Of a stretch of DNA of 64,000 nucleotides, positions 7,989 to 16,026 are shown in pieces. Source of the DNA: Pigmentiphaga litoralis (GTDB lineage: Bacteria; Pseudomonadota; Gammaproteobacteria; Burkholderiales; Burkholderiaceae_B). Each line of letters starts with the position of its first letter. The first letter of the stretch is position 1. The notes beneath the pieces are model-generated. The model ran no database searches. It was not told where the DNA came from and saw nothing but the letters and a program-made list of their open reading frames with translations. The DNA lies in the NCBI RefSeq assembly GCF_014651835.1, contig NZ_BMXQ01000001.1:3951771-4015770 (forward strand). The letters run 5' to 3'. Both the position numbers and the translations under genes were made by a program.

Positions 7989-9176
7989 TTACAGCACGAT
8001 GCCGCTGTACAGCCAGTCGATCTCGAAGGTGCTGTTCTTCGGCCGGTTTTCGACCAGGCTGTTGCGCACGTCGCGTGCGCCGCCGCCAGCATGGCAGATG
8101 CCGCAGAAGAAGCGCGAGGTCAGCTGGATGCGTCCGGTGCGCAGATATCGAGCATGCTCATAATCGACCAGCGCCTGGTCCAGGCTGGGCACCGTCGTGA
8201 TCTTGTCCGCCAGCACGGCCGCGTCTTCGAGCGCCATGCATGCGCCCTGCGCCATGTACTGCAGCGTGGGGTGCGCGGCGTCGCCCAGCAGCGTGGCGCG
8301 GCCCTGCGACCAGCCGGCTTTCGGATCGCGGTCGTACAGCACCCAGTTGCGGTCCTTGCGCACGTAGCCCAGGTTCTTGCGCACATTCTCGGTGCACGGC
8401 GCAAAGATGCGTTCCATCTCGTCCGGCCCGATCGTTTCGGTGCGGCCCAGGCGCAGATCGTCGTTTTCGACCACGGCCACGTTGTTCATGACCTTGCCAC
8501 CGCGCAGGCGGTACTGGACCATGTGCAGGTTCGGGCCCACCCACAGCACCACGTCGTCGGCGTGGGTCAGGTCGGTAATCTCTTCCATCGGCACCACGCC
8601 GCGGTAGGCCACCTGGCCCGCCACCCGCGGCGCGCCGTCATCCAGGATCGTGGCGCGCACCCGCGACTTCAGGCCGTCGGCGCCGATCAGCGCGGTGCCG
8701 TGATAGACGCTGCCGTCCTCACAGGTGACTTCCACGCCGTCGCTGTTCTGCGTAAAGCCCTGCACGCCCTTGGACGTTTCGATGCTGACGCCCGGCATGT
8801 CGCGCACGGCGTCCAGCAGCATCTGGTGCAGGTCGCTGCGGTGGATCACGGAATAGGGGTAGCCAAACTTGGCCTGGAAGTCCGAACCCAGCGCCATCCG
8901 CGTCAGTTCGCGCCCGTCGATCGCGTCGATCATGACCAGGTTGTTCGGGAAAAACGCGCGGTCCTTGAGCTGATCGGCCACGCCCAGGTGTTCCAGCATG
9001 CGATAGGCGTTGGGTCCCAGCTGCAGGCCGTAGCCGATTTCGCCCAGCTCGGCAGCACGTTCCAGCACACGCACCTTGCGCCCCTGGCGGGCCAGGGCCA
9101 GCGCGGTCGCAATGCCGCCAATGCCACCGCCCGCGACGATGAACTCGCCGGACGTCGTGTCGGATCTTGTCTCCAT
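7989..9176 (-). CDS. FAD-dependent aromatic hydroxylase, probable 3-hydroxybenzoate 6-monooxygenase
   Basis: The 395-residue group A flavoprotein hydroxylase has FIVAGGGIGGIATALAL (FAD-binding GxGxxG) at the N-terminus, the ALIGADGLKSRVR (DG) motif in the middle and LLGDAAHPTLQYMAQGACMALEDA (GD motif) near residue 300. Salicylate hydroxylase and 3-hydroxybenzoate 6-hydroxylase share this architecture. With gentisate dioxygenase in the same operon, 6-hydroxylation of 3-hydroxybenzoate to gentisate is the best assignment. It heads the eight-gene operon, preceded by an 88-bp divergent promoter region shared with a LysR regulator. RBS AGAGAGG precedes the ATG. Confidence 0.82.
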   Translation of the reverse strand: METRSDTTSGEFIVAGGGIGGIATALALARQGRKVRVLERAAELGEIGYGLQLGPNAYRMLEHLGVADQLKDRAFFPNNLVMIDAIDGRELTRMALGSDFQAKFGYPYSVIHRSDLHQMLLDAVRDMPGVSIETSKGVQGFTQNSDGVEVTCEDGSVYHGTALIGADGLKSRVRATILDDGAPRVAGQVAYRGVVPMEEITDLTHADDVVLWVGPNLHMVQYRLRGGKVMNNVAVVENDDLRLGRTETIGPDEMERIFAPCTENVRKNLGYVRKDRNWVLYDRDPKAGWSQGRATLLGDAAHPTLQYMAQGACMALEDAAVLADKITTVPSLDQALVDYEHARYLRTGRIQLTSRFFCGICHAGGGARDVRNSLVENRPKNSTFEIDWLYSGIVL

Positions 9177-9224
9177 GACAGCCTCTCTAGAATATTTTGG
9201 GCTATCTTAGTGAGCGCTACCCGA

Positions 9225-9239
9225 ATTGTTCAATCCAAT
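9225..9239. promoter_or_regulatory. Candidate LysR-type operator ATTG-N7-CAAT
   Basis: The 88-bp divergent spacer between the hydroxylase operon and the LysR gene contains ATTG, seven bases, then CAAT. This is a dyad with a T-N11-A core, as LysR-family regulators recognise. It is the only good dyad in the spacer. The assignment rests on position and the general LTTR motif. Confidence 0.4.
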
Positions 9240-9264
9240 AGTTTCGATAGAAGGTATTTAAAAA

Positions 9265-10206
9265 ATGAATCTGGATGGCATCGATTTCCAGCTCTTCAAG
9301 ACCTTCGAAGCGGTCTTGCGGACCCGCAGCGTGACGGCAGCGGCCGAGAGCCTGGGACTGAGCCAGCCCACGATGAGCTACGGGTTGAACAAGCTGCGGG
9401 CCCTGTTGCACGACCCGCTTTTTGTGCGGATCGGCAATGAAATGCGGCCGACCCCCCGCGCGCAGGCAGTCGCTGTACCGATCCGTTTGATCCTGGAAAC
9501 GCTGGAAAAGGAGGTTTTGGACACCAGAACCTTCGATCCGGCCACCTCCGACCGCGAAATCCGCTTTTGTATGGCGGATATTGGGGAAATGTATTTCCTG
9601 CCCCGCATCTTGCGGTTTGCGGAAACCGTCGCGCCGAACATGACCTTCCGGGTGCTGTCGCTGACGCCTGACCGGCTCGAAGCCGCGCTCGCCAACGGCG
9701 ACGTCGACCTGGCGATGGGCTATTTTCCCGATCTGAGCAAAGACAATTTCTTCCAGCAGCAACTGGGCACCAGCAGTTTCGTCTGCATCGCACGGGCGGG
9801 TAATCCCCACGTCGGCAAACGGCTCACGGCCAAGCGTTACTTCGACGCGCCCCACATTGCCGCCCACACGGCGCTGCGCAGCATGGAGGTGTTCGACCGC
9901 TCGTTACTGGCGTCCGGCGCCGAGCAGCCGCGCGTCAAACTGCGCGTGCCGCACTTCATTGCGCTGCTCGGCATCGTCGCGCAATCCGACCTGATCGCCA
10001 CCGTGCCTCTGGAGGCGGCCCACGCCGTCACCCACGCCAGCAACATCCGCATCCACCGCCTGCCTTTCCCGTCGCCGGTATTTGCGTTAAGGCAACACTG
10101 GCACCGCCGGTATCACCACGACCCGGTGAACAAATGGCTGCGGGAGTCGATGCAGGAGCTGTTTCATGATCTTCTGTCGGAACGCGGCCTTCCGACAGTG
10201 GGGTGA
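9265..10206 (+). CDS. LysR-family transcriptional regulator of the aromatic operon
   Basis: The 313-residue regulator has an N-terminal winged HTH (FKTFEAVLRTRSVTAAAESL, then SQPTMSYGLNKLRALLHDPLF) and a PBP2-type effector domain from about residue 90. It resembles the NodD/NahR/LinR group (FVRIGNEMRPTPRA). It is transcribed away from the hydroxylase operon, so it probably controls that operon in response to the imported aromatic acid or an intermediate. The ATG follows an A-rich stretch without a strong Shine-Dalgarno, fitting low expression. Confidence 0.9.
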   Translation: MNLDGIDFQLFKTFEAVLRTRSVTAAAESLGLSQPTMSYGLNKLRALLHDPLFVRIGNEMRPTPRAQAVAVPIRLILETLEKEVLDTRTFDPATSDREIRFCMADIGEMYFLPRILRFAETVAPNMTFRVLSLTPDRLEAALANGDVDLAMGYFPDLSKDNFFQQQLGTSSFVCIARAGNPHVGKRLTAKRYFDAPHIAAHTALRSMEVFDRSLLASGAEQPRVKLRVPHFIALLGIVAQSDLIATVPLEAAHAVTHASNIRIHRLPFPSPVFALRQHWHRRYHHDPVNKWLRESMQELFHDLLSERGLPTVG

Positions 10207-10231
10207 TAACCCCCCTTGGCGCTTCTTGCCT

Positions 10232-10265
10232 CCTCTGGAAGAAGCGCGAAGCGCCTTCAGGGGCA
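10232..10265. repeat. REP-like hairpin, copy 1
   Basis: This imperfect inverted repeat is centred on GCGCGAAGCGC, with a CT-rich left arm and a CAGGGG right arm. A closely similar element lies at 11766-11800, and the two bracket the alginate-lyase-like gene. It also sits just after the LysR stop and could slow transcription, but it lacks a T-run. Confidence 0.5.
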
Positions 10266-10328
10266 TCCTGTCATTTGTGACAGTCGTCGGGAAAGCCGCC
10301 AACGCATAGCGTGACAGGTTCCTTTCCC

Positions 10329-11672
10329 ATGACGGTCTTGCTCATGACTTCGTTATTGCGTTCCCCGTTTTCCTCATCACGGCGCCGCCTCCTTTCGGTG
10401 GCGGCATCCGCCTTGCCCGCCTGGTTGGCCGGATGTGGCGGGGGAGACGGGGACGGCACGGCACCGACGCCGGCACCAGGTCCGTTACCGGCTCCTCTGC
10501 CGCCCATCATGCCCACCCCGCCCGTCACCCCCGCGCCACCTGCAACGCCTGTCGCCGCGCCGGCGGCCTATACGCGGGCGGCGGGCGGCATCGGCGAGTT
10601 TCTTTGCCCGGTTGGCTGGGACAGGTTGCGTACCCTGGCCGCCAAAGACAAACAGATGGACGACATCGTGGGCGTCATGCGAGGCAACTCGGCAGCGCTG
10701 CTGACGCGGGTGCCGGCGCCAGTCCGGTGGCTGCCCAACCAGGATACCGACGAGCAGCCCGTCAAGTACACGCCGACATCCGACGAAAACGCGGTCGCCA
10801 GGAAAGCGCTGGACGCCGACTTCGGAAGCATTGCTGCGCTCGGCTACACGTGGAGCTTTGATCAACGCGCCGATCAGCTCGAGGCCTTGCGGCGCATTCT
10901 GCTGGCGTGGGCTGCGGTTAACGAGCCATACGGCAATCCGCTGGCCGAGCACAAACTGCTGGCACCCGCCAAAGCGTATTACCAGGTCCGCCACGCCTTG
11001 CCGGCGATCGATCGCGATGTCATCGACGCCTGGTTCCGCAAGATGATGGTGCGTAACCGCCAGTGGGTGGAAAAGTCCAGGCGGTTCAACAATTGGCATG
11101 CGCACGGTATCTGCAACGTGGCGGTGGCCGCGCTGGTGATCGATGACCTTGACCATTTGAAGTGGGTGGAAGAAAGCACCAAGGCCCTGTTGGCTGTCCA
11201 CATCGAACCGGGCGGCGCGACCTTCGATTTCCGCCAGCGCGATGCCCTTTCGTATCACAACTACAGCCTTGAAGGCCTGTTGATGATCAATCAGGTGCTG
11301 AACATTCATGGCATCGATCTGTACCGATACGAACACGTCGCTGGCGCGGGGACGATGGCCAAGGCCATGGCCTTTATCGTCCCCTACATCAAGGGGGAAA
11401 AGGTGCATTACGAATTCGTCAACACGACCTACGGGCCCGATATCACCGGGATCCACAAGAACGAATACAACACGCGGTGGACCCTGACAGACATCTGGGC
11501 GATAAGGCGTGCCGACGCCTACGAACCCGCCTACGGCGATTTCGTGCGCACGCTCATGAAGACGACCTACCCCAAGCACCCGCTGACATGGCGCTTTCCG
11601 GAATGGCACGAAAACTATCTGCTCAACGAAGTCACGCGTGACCTGAAAGCCTACCCATTCGTGCCGGGCTGA
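10329..11672 (+). CDS. Alginate-lyase-family (PL5-like) lipoprotein
   Basis: The roughly 447-residue exported protein has SSSRRRLLSVAASALPAWLAGC at its start: a twin-arginine-like n-region plus an LAGC lipobox. A Pro/Ala-rich linker of about 45 residues follows (repeated TPAP/PPATP), then an alpha/alpha-toroid domain. RFNNWHAHGICN matches the substrate-cleft Asn/His motif of alginate lyases (poly-mannuronate lyase family). It probably cleaves a uronate polysaccharide at the cell envelope. The start is uncertain: ATG 10329 was chosen, with GTG 10311 and ATG 10344 as alternatives. No alginate biosynthesis or import genes are nearby. Confidence 0.72.
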   Translation: MTVLLMTSLLRSPFSSSRRRLLSVAASALPAWLAGCGGGDGDGTAPTPAPGPLPAPLPPIMPTPPVTPAPPATPVAAPAAYTRAAGGIGEFLCPVGWDRLRTLAAKDKQMDDIVGVMRGNSAALLTRVPAPVRWLPNQDTDEQPVKYTPTSDENAVARKALDADFGSIAALGYTWSFDQRADQLEALRRILLAWAAVNEPYGNPLAEHKLLAPAKAYYQVRHALPAIDRDVIDAWFRKMMVRNRQWVEKSRRFNNWHAHGICNVAVAALVIDDLDHLKWVEESTKALLAVHIEPGGATFDFRQRDALSYHNYSLEGLLMINQVLNIHGIDLYRYEHVAGAGTMAKAMAFIVPYIKGEKVHYEFVNTTYGPDITGIHKNEYNTRWTLTDIWAIRRADAYEPAYGDFVRTLMKTTYPKHPLTWRFPEWHENYLLNEVTRDLKAYPFVPG

Positions 11673-11765
11673 CCCAGCCCGCCAATGCACCCGCGTCCAG
11701 GCCCCAAAATGCTGGCGCCAAGAATCCCCAGATCCGGGCACAGCGGATCTGGCTCCGCCAGTGCC

Positions 11766-11800
11766 GCCCCCTGGGGGAGGCGCGAAGCGCCCAGGGGGGG
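11766..11800. repeat. REP-like hairpin, copy 2
   Basis: A strong inverted repeat pairs C-rich and G-rich arms around GGCGC-GAA-GCGCC. Its centre is identical to the hairpin at 10232-10265. It lies in the convergent spacer between the alginate-lyase-like gene and the TRIC-channel gene, where it may also act as a bidirectional transcription barrier. Confidence 0.5.
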
Positions 11801-11804
11801 ACCT

Positions 11805-12422
11805 CTACCTCCAGTCGTCCTTGTACACAAACTTCGGCATGTGCCAGTCGAACCGGATCGCGAGCAAGCGCACCACCAGCCCCGTCACCATGGCCGCCAG
11901 CACGGCCACTTGCTGCGGCATGCCGACATGCAGCGTCCCCAGAAACACCAGTCCCACCAGCACCGACACGCTGGCGTACAGCTCATGCCGGAACAGCAGC
12001 GGGATTTCATTGCACAGCACGTCGCGCATCACGCCGCCGAAGCAGCCGGTGATCATGCCGCTGACCAGTACGATAATCGGCGACAGCTGCATGTCCAGCG
12101 CCACCTGGCAGCCAATGACCGTGAACACCACCAGCCCCAGCGCATCGAGCACCAGGAACAGCGCGCGCAGCCGCCGCATCACCGGCGCAATGAAGGCCGT
12201 CAGCAGCGCGGCAGCGGCAGTGATCAGCAGGTATTCGGGGTGTTTGACCCAGGTCAGGGGGTAGTGGCCGAGCAGCACGTCGCGCAAGGACCCGCCGCCC
12301 AGTGCGGTCACGCAAGCGATCACGCACACGCCGACCCAGTCCATGCTGCGGCGCCCGGCCGACAGGGCGGCCGTCATGGCTTCTGCCGTGATCGCGATCA
12401 CGTACAGCGAGACGAAAAGCAT
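11805..12422 (-). CDS. UPF0126/TRIC-family membrane protein
   Basis: The 205-residue integral membrane protein is built from two repeats of three helices. Each repeat carries the family signature: TALGGGSLRDVLLG near residue 40 and TGCFGGVMRDVLCNEIP near residue 125. Bacterial TRIC/YicG-like proteins form cation (K+) channels. The gene starts four bases after the AmpG-like gene stops, so the two are probably co-transcribed. The family call is firm; the physiological role here is not known. Confidence 0.88.
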   Translation of the reverse strand: MLFVSLYVIAITAEAMTAALSAGRRSMDWVGVCVIACVTALGGGSLRDVLLGHYPLTWVKHPEYLLITAAAALLTAFIAPVMRRLRALFLVLDALGLVVFTVIGCQVALDMQLSPIIVLVSGMITGCFGGVMRDVLCNEIPLLFRHELYASVSVLVGLVFLGTLHVGMPQQVAVLAAMVTGLVVRLLAIRFDWHMPKFVYKDDWR

Positions 12423-12426
12423 CGCC

Positions 12427-13698
12427 TTACTCCGTGCGGTCGAGGCGGGTGATGTCGGCGCGGCGCCACCACAGCAGCGCCAGTCCCGGCAGGCCGATAC
12501 CGACCGTCAGCATGAAGAAGGTGGGCCAGCCATAGGTTTCCACCAGGGGCGGCGCCAGCGGTCCGGCCAGGTAGGTGCGGCCCACGGCCGACAAGGCCGA
12601 CAATAGCGCGAACTGGGTGGCAGAGAAACGCCGGTCGCACAGGCCCATCAGCAAGGCCACGAACGCCGCCGTGCCGAGCCCGCCGCACAGGTTTTCCACG
12701 CCGACGGCGGATGCCATCAGGACGATGTTCTTGTCGCTGACGGCGATTAGCCAGAAGCCCAGGTTGGAGATGGCCTGCAGGATGCCGAACAGCAACAGCG
12801 ACCGGTACAGGCCGATCCGCGCCAGCAGCGCGCCGCCGCTCAATGCGCCAATAATCGTCGCGCCCAGGCCGAGCAGCTTGTTGATGGTGCCGACTTCGGT
12901 CGCGCTGTAGCCGGCCGCGCGGATCAGGAAGGTGGTGGACAGGCTGCCGGCGAACGCATCGCCCAGCTTGTACAGCACGATCAGCACCAGCACCGTCAGC
13001 GCGCCTTTGCGGCTGAAGAATTCTTTGAGTGGGCCGGTGACCGCTTCGCCCAGCGTGCGGGGCGCGCGGGCCGGGTGATCGGGTTCCGGGGCGATCAGGG
13101 TCGCCAGTACCGACAGGCCCATCAGTCCGCCCATGACGACATAGGTCGGCCCCCAGCCCAGCCAGGAATCGGCAATCACCAGGGCCAGCCCGCCCGACAC
13201 CAGCATGGCCAGCCGGTAGCCGAGCACCGATATCGCGGCGCCCGCGCCACGTTCTTCGGTGCGCAGTACGTCTGTCCGGTAGGCGTCGAAGGCAATGTCT
13301 TGCGATGACGAGCAGAACGCGACGAAGACCGCGATCAATGCCAGCGGCAGCAGCGATTCACGCGGCGACAGCGCACCCATTGCCATGATGGCAAAGGCAA
13401 GCAGGATCTGCGTCAGGACCATCCAGCCACGGCGCCGGCCGAGCAGCGGCGGCGTGTAGCGGTCCATGAGCGGCGCCCACAGGAACTTGAGCGTGTAGGC
13501 CGAGCCCACCAGCGTCAGAAAGCCAATGGCCTGCAGCGAGACGCCGTCGACCGTGGCCCACGCCTGCAGCGTGCCCGTGGTAAGCGCCAACGGAAGCCCG
13601 CTGGCGAAACCGAGGGCCAGCAGCGGGGCGACCCGTCGGTTGGTGTAGAGCGACGACGCAGCCACCGCCGGGGTATCCGGCAAGGACGGCGGGTTCAA
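12427..13698 (-). CDS. AmpG-like MFS permease
   Basis: The 423-residue MFS protein has 12 or more membrane segments. The N-terminal LALGFASGLPLALTTGTLQAW and the YTLKFLWAPLMDRY motif are typical of AmpG, the importer of anhydromuropeptides for peptidoglycan recycling. The start is a TTG (13696-13698) that overlaps the stop of the upstream small gene (TTGA), pointing to coupled translation. No beta-lactamase or ampD-like gene is in the window, so a recycling role rests on family membership alone. Confidence 0.85.
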   Translation of the reverse strand: MNPPSLPDTPAVAASSLYTNRRVAPLLALGFASGLPLALTTGTLQAWATVDGVSLQAIGFLTLVGSAYTLKFLWAPLMDRYTPPLLGRRRGWMVLTQILLAFAIMAMGALSPRESLLPLALIAVFVAFCSSSQDIAFDAYRTDVLRTEERGAGAAISVLGYRLAMLVSGGLALVIADSWLGWGPTYVVMGGLMGLSVLATLIAPEPDHPARAPRTLGEAVTGPLKEFFSRKGALTVLVLIVLYKLGDAFAGSLSTTFLIRAAGYSATEVGTINKLLGLGATIIGALSGGALLARIGLYRSLLLFGILQAISNLGFWLIAVSDKNIVLMASAVGVENLCGGLGTAAFVALLMGLCDRRFSATQFALLSALSAVGRTYLAGPLAPPLVETYGWPTFFMLTVGIGLPGLALLWWRRADITRLDRTE

Positions 13699-14024
13699 AA
13701 TATCTTACCGCTGCGCCCGTAGTCGAGCACGATCCAGTTCTGCGCGGCCACCATGTCGTCGGCCTTGCCCGAGGCAAACGCATCGTTCAGGCGATTCATG
13801 TAGGACAGCAGTTGCTGCTTCGCGGTCTCGGCGAATGCCGGATCGATACCCTGGTCTTCATACAGGATCACGTAGGACCGCGCGAAACCGTAGATCAGGA
13901 AGTACGCACCCGCATGTTCCGAGTCGCTGGAAATCAGCGCCAGCGTGCCTTCCTTGACCTTCAGGAAACTGTCGGTACCCGGGACCTGGGCGGCGAAACG
14001 TTGGATCAATTCAGAGAAGTTCAT
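13695..14024 (-). CDS. Conserved hypothetical small protein
   Basis: I do not recognise this 109-residue soluble protein. It starts MNFSELIQRF and contains GTLALISSDSEHAGAYFLIYGFARSYVILYED, then a helical QQLLSYMNRLNDAF stretch. It has no signal peptide, membrane helix or Cys pair. Its stop is overlapped by the TTG start of the AmpG-like permease, so the two are expressed together. The open frame extends upstream of the ATG at 14024 with low-complexity sequence I consider non-coding. Confidence 0.7.
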   Translation of the reverse strand: MNFSELIQRFAAQVPGTDSFLKVKEGTLALISSDSEHAGAYFLIYGFARSYVILYEDQGIDPAFAETAKQQLLSYMNRLNDAFASGKADDMVAAQNWIVLDYGRSGKIF

Positions 14025-14110
14025 AAACCAAGAGGCAACGGGTAGGGGAATCGGAAAAGCGGAGCGAAACGGGCAAAGCGGGTGAAGCCGCAAAAGCCCG
14101 GCGGCGTGTA

Positions 14111-14785
14111 TCAGTTCAGGCGGCCGATGCCGCCATGGGCCTTCGACCAGTCGGACGTATGCGACAGGAAGAGTTCGACCTTGTCGATATCGCCGGGCGT
14201 CAGGAAATTGTCGGCCTTGGCCAGCCCGATGATGTCCTGCCAGGTGGCCAGCGCGTGGATCTGGATATCCAGTTCTTCCATCGTGCGGCGGCTTTCGGCA
14301 AACGTATCGTAATAGAAGATGCTGAGCAGATGGCGTACCTGCAGGCCCGCGCCGCGCAGCGCCAGGCAGAAATTGCGCTTGCTCTGGCCATCGGTGGTCA
14401 GGTCATCGACCAGCAGGGCGCGGTTGCCGGCCACCACTTCGCCTTCGATCTGCGCATTGCGGCCAAAGCCCAGCGGCTTTTTGCGCACGATTTGCAGCGG
14501 CAGCGACAGGCGATCGGCCAGCCAGGCGGCATAGGGCACGCCCGCGGTTTCGGCGCCGGTGATGACGTCGATTTCCGACAGGCCGATGCGGTTCTTGACG
14601 ACCGACAGCGCCGCGTCATTCAAGGTGGTGCGCGCCGCGACCGACGAAATCAGCTTGCGAACGTCCACGTAGACCGGGCTGGCCCAGCCGGAGCGCAAAA
14701 TGAAGGGCTTGCCGCCGGTGACGTGGACGGCGCCGGACTCCAGCAACAACCTGGCGACGACGGGCCCGATAGTGGTTTCTTCCAT
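14111..14785 (-). CDS. Orotate phosphoribosyltransferase paralog
   Basis: The 224-residue type I phosphoribosyltransferase has the PRPP-binding motif ALLVDDLTTDGQSKRN, and GWASPVYVDVRKLIS near residue 40. The catalytic loop reads VRKKPLGFGRNAQIEG, instead of the [11 protein letters not shown] seen in the window's ordinary pyrE (22632-23378). That loop type is one I associate with alphaproteobacterial PyrE, and here a loop lysine appears as Leu. It is adjacent to pyrD/pyrK-like genes and probably acts on orotate. The ATG at 14785 was chosen; a TTG at 14815 overlapping the regulator's stop would add ten residues. It is co-directional with the XRE regulator upstream. Confidence 0.82.
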   Translation of the reverse strand: MEETTIGPVVARLLLESGAVHVTGGKPFILRSGWASPVYVDVRKLISSVAARTTLNDAALSVVKNRIGLSEIDVITGAETAGVPYAAWLADRLSLPLQIVRKKPLGFGRNAQIEGEVVAGNRALLVDDLTTDGQSKRNFCLALRGAGLQVRHLLSIFYYDTFAESRRTMEELDIQIHALATWQDIIGLAKADNFLTPGDIDKVELFLSHTSDWSKAHGGIGRLN

Positions 14786-14807
14786 GACTTCTTCGTGTGG
14801 CGTGAGA

Positions 14808-15692
14808 TTAGACAACTTTTAGCATGCTACCCAAAAGATCCGCGGCTTTCTGTCCCTTATAGGATCGTTGCCACAGATCTTCCACCATTTTCGTATAGAG
14901 CTCGACGGCCTGTGGCGCGGCAGTCACCTGCGCGATGCCGGTGGTGATGTTGGGCAGCTCGCCGAACCGGAATGGGCTGACGGCCACGAACGAGGCCCCC
15001 GGCCGTTCGAACACCTGGAAGGTGGCGTTGGGCATGCTGCCGTCGACGATGCCGATCTGCATGTCCATGGGGTGTTCCTGCAGCAGCGCGATGATGCGTT
15101 CGACCTCGCGCCGCGCGGCCAGCGACCGTTCCATGCGCACCGAAGGCGGCAGATCGATCCGGCCTACCAGGCCGAAGTGCACGAAGCGTTCGATCTCGCG
15201 CAGCCCGATCAGGCTGATGATGGGCGGCCGGCGCCGCGAAAACGCGCGCTTGCGATCGCTGAGCAGCTTCATGACGGAGGCGATGCGTGGGTCGTCCTGG
15301 TCGGGATTGGCTTCGCGCAGCATCTGTTCCAGATGCGCGGCGTAGTCGTCCGACGTCAGCAGGAAGGATATGGGCTCGAAGTGCGCCATGATCCGCGTCG
15401 CGTCGGTTTCGAGCTGGCGCATGCGTTCGATATAGGCGACCGGCGAGGTGTAGTACTCGGCCCCGACGCCCAGCAGGGATGCCAGCGAGGTGTTCAGGAT
15501 CACCCCCAGTCGTTCCAGCGTCTCGATCTTGACGATGTGGCCCTTCTCCATCCGGTACACCGCCGCGCGCGATACGCCCAGCTGGTCCGCCACGGTTTCC
15601 GCACGCAGGGATGCTCCCAGGCGATAGGCACGCAGGCGCTCGCCGATGGCCTGGAAGTCGATCGATTGATGGGGAATGACGGCAGTATCCAT
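14808..15692 (-). CDS. XRE-family transcriptional regulator
   Basis: The 294-residue regulator has an N-terminal helix-turn-helix of the Cro/CI type (IGERLRAYRLGASLRAETVADQLGVSRAAVYRMEKG, residues about 17-52). A C-terminal domain of about 200 residues ends in a region that looks like a ligand-sensing fold (FVAVSPFRFGELPNITTGIAQVT). It is divergent from the MFS-pyrK-pyrD operon and upstream of the PyrE paralog, so it is the obvious local regulator. A repeated motif lies six bases before its start codon, consistent with autoregulation. The effector, perhaps orotate or a relative, is inference. Confidence 0.85.
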   Translation of the reverse strand: MDTAVIPHQSIDFQAIGERLRAYRLGASLRAETVADQLGVSRAAVYRMEKGHIVKIETLERLGVILNTSLASLLGVGAEYYTSPVAYIERMRQLETDATRIMAHFEPISFLLTSDDYAAHLEQMLREANPDQDDPRIASVMKLLSDRKRAFSRRRPPIISLIGLREIERFVHFGLVGRIDLPPSVRMERSLAARREVERIIALLQEHPMDMQIGIVDGSMPNATFQVFERPGASFVAVSPFRFGELPNITTGIAQVTAAPQAVELYTKMVEDLWQRSYKGQKAADLLGSMLKVV

Positions 15693-15697
15693 ACACC

Positions 15698-15914
15698 TAG
15701 TCTAAAAAATGAGAAGCGGTCGCGCCATTGCGATTTGCAGTGCGAACCAAATCGGGGCATGAACCCGCGCCGCGCACCGGTCAAGTGCTGGTCTCTTAGG
15801 GTTTTGCCTGGGTTTGGTGCGATGGGCGTGCGCCTTTCGCCACACAACGGCACGTCTTATCAGCTTAGATAAAAAACGCTTGAGGAGTAAGAAAAAGTGT
15901 CTTAGTCTAAAAAA
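15698..15914. promoter_or_regulatory. Divergent control region with repeated operator-like motifs
   Basis: The 334-bp spacer between the XRE gene (start 15692) and the MFS gene (start 16027) is much more AT-rich than its surroundings. TAGTCTAAAAAA occurs twice in the same orientation, at 15698-15709 (over the XRE ribosome-binding region) and 15903-15914. Between them lies the perfect inverted repeat TTATC-N6-GATAA at 15857-15872. These are good candidates for binding sites of the divergent XRE regulator and for the MFS-operon promoter. Confidence 0.5.
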
Positions 15915-16026
15915 AAAGACGCACCCCCGGAAAGTCCGCTCACAAGGCGATAGGCAACGACGCAGGGTCCCCGGCTTTCCCTTCTTCTTATTCGATCCTG
16001 ATATTCGTTTCCCTCGGAGAGTGGAC

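Noticed and set aside
10207-11804. Insertion sequence or transposon around the alginate-lyase-like gene
   Set aside because: The flanking hairpins are only imperfect matches, no transposase is present and no target-site duplication was found.
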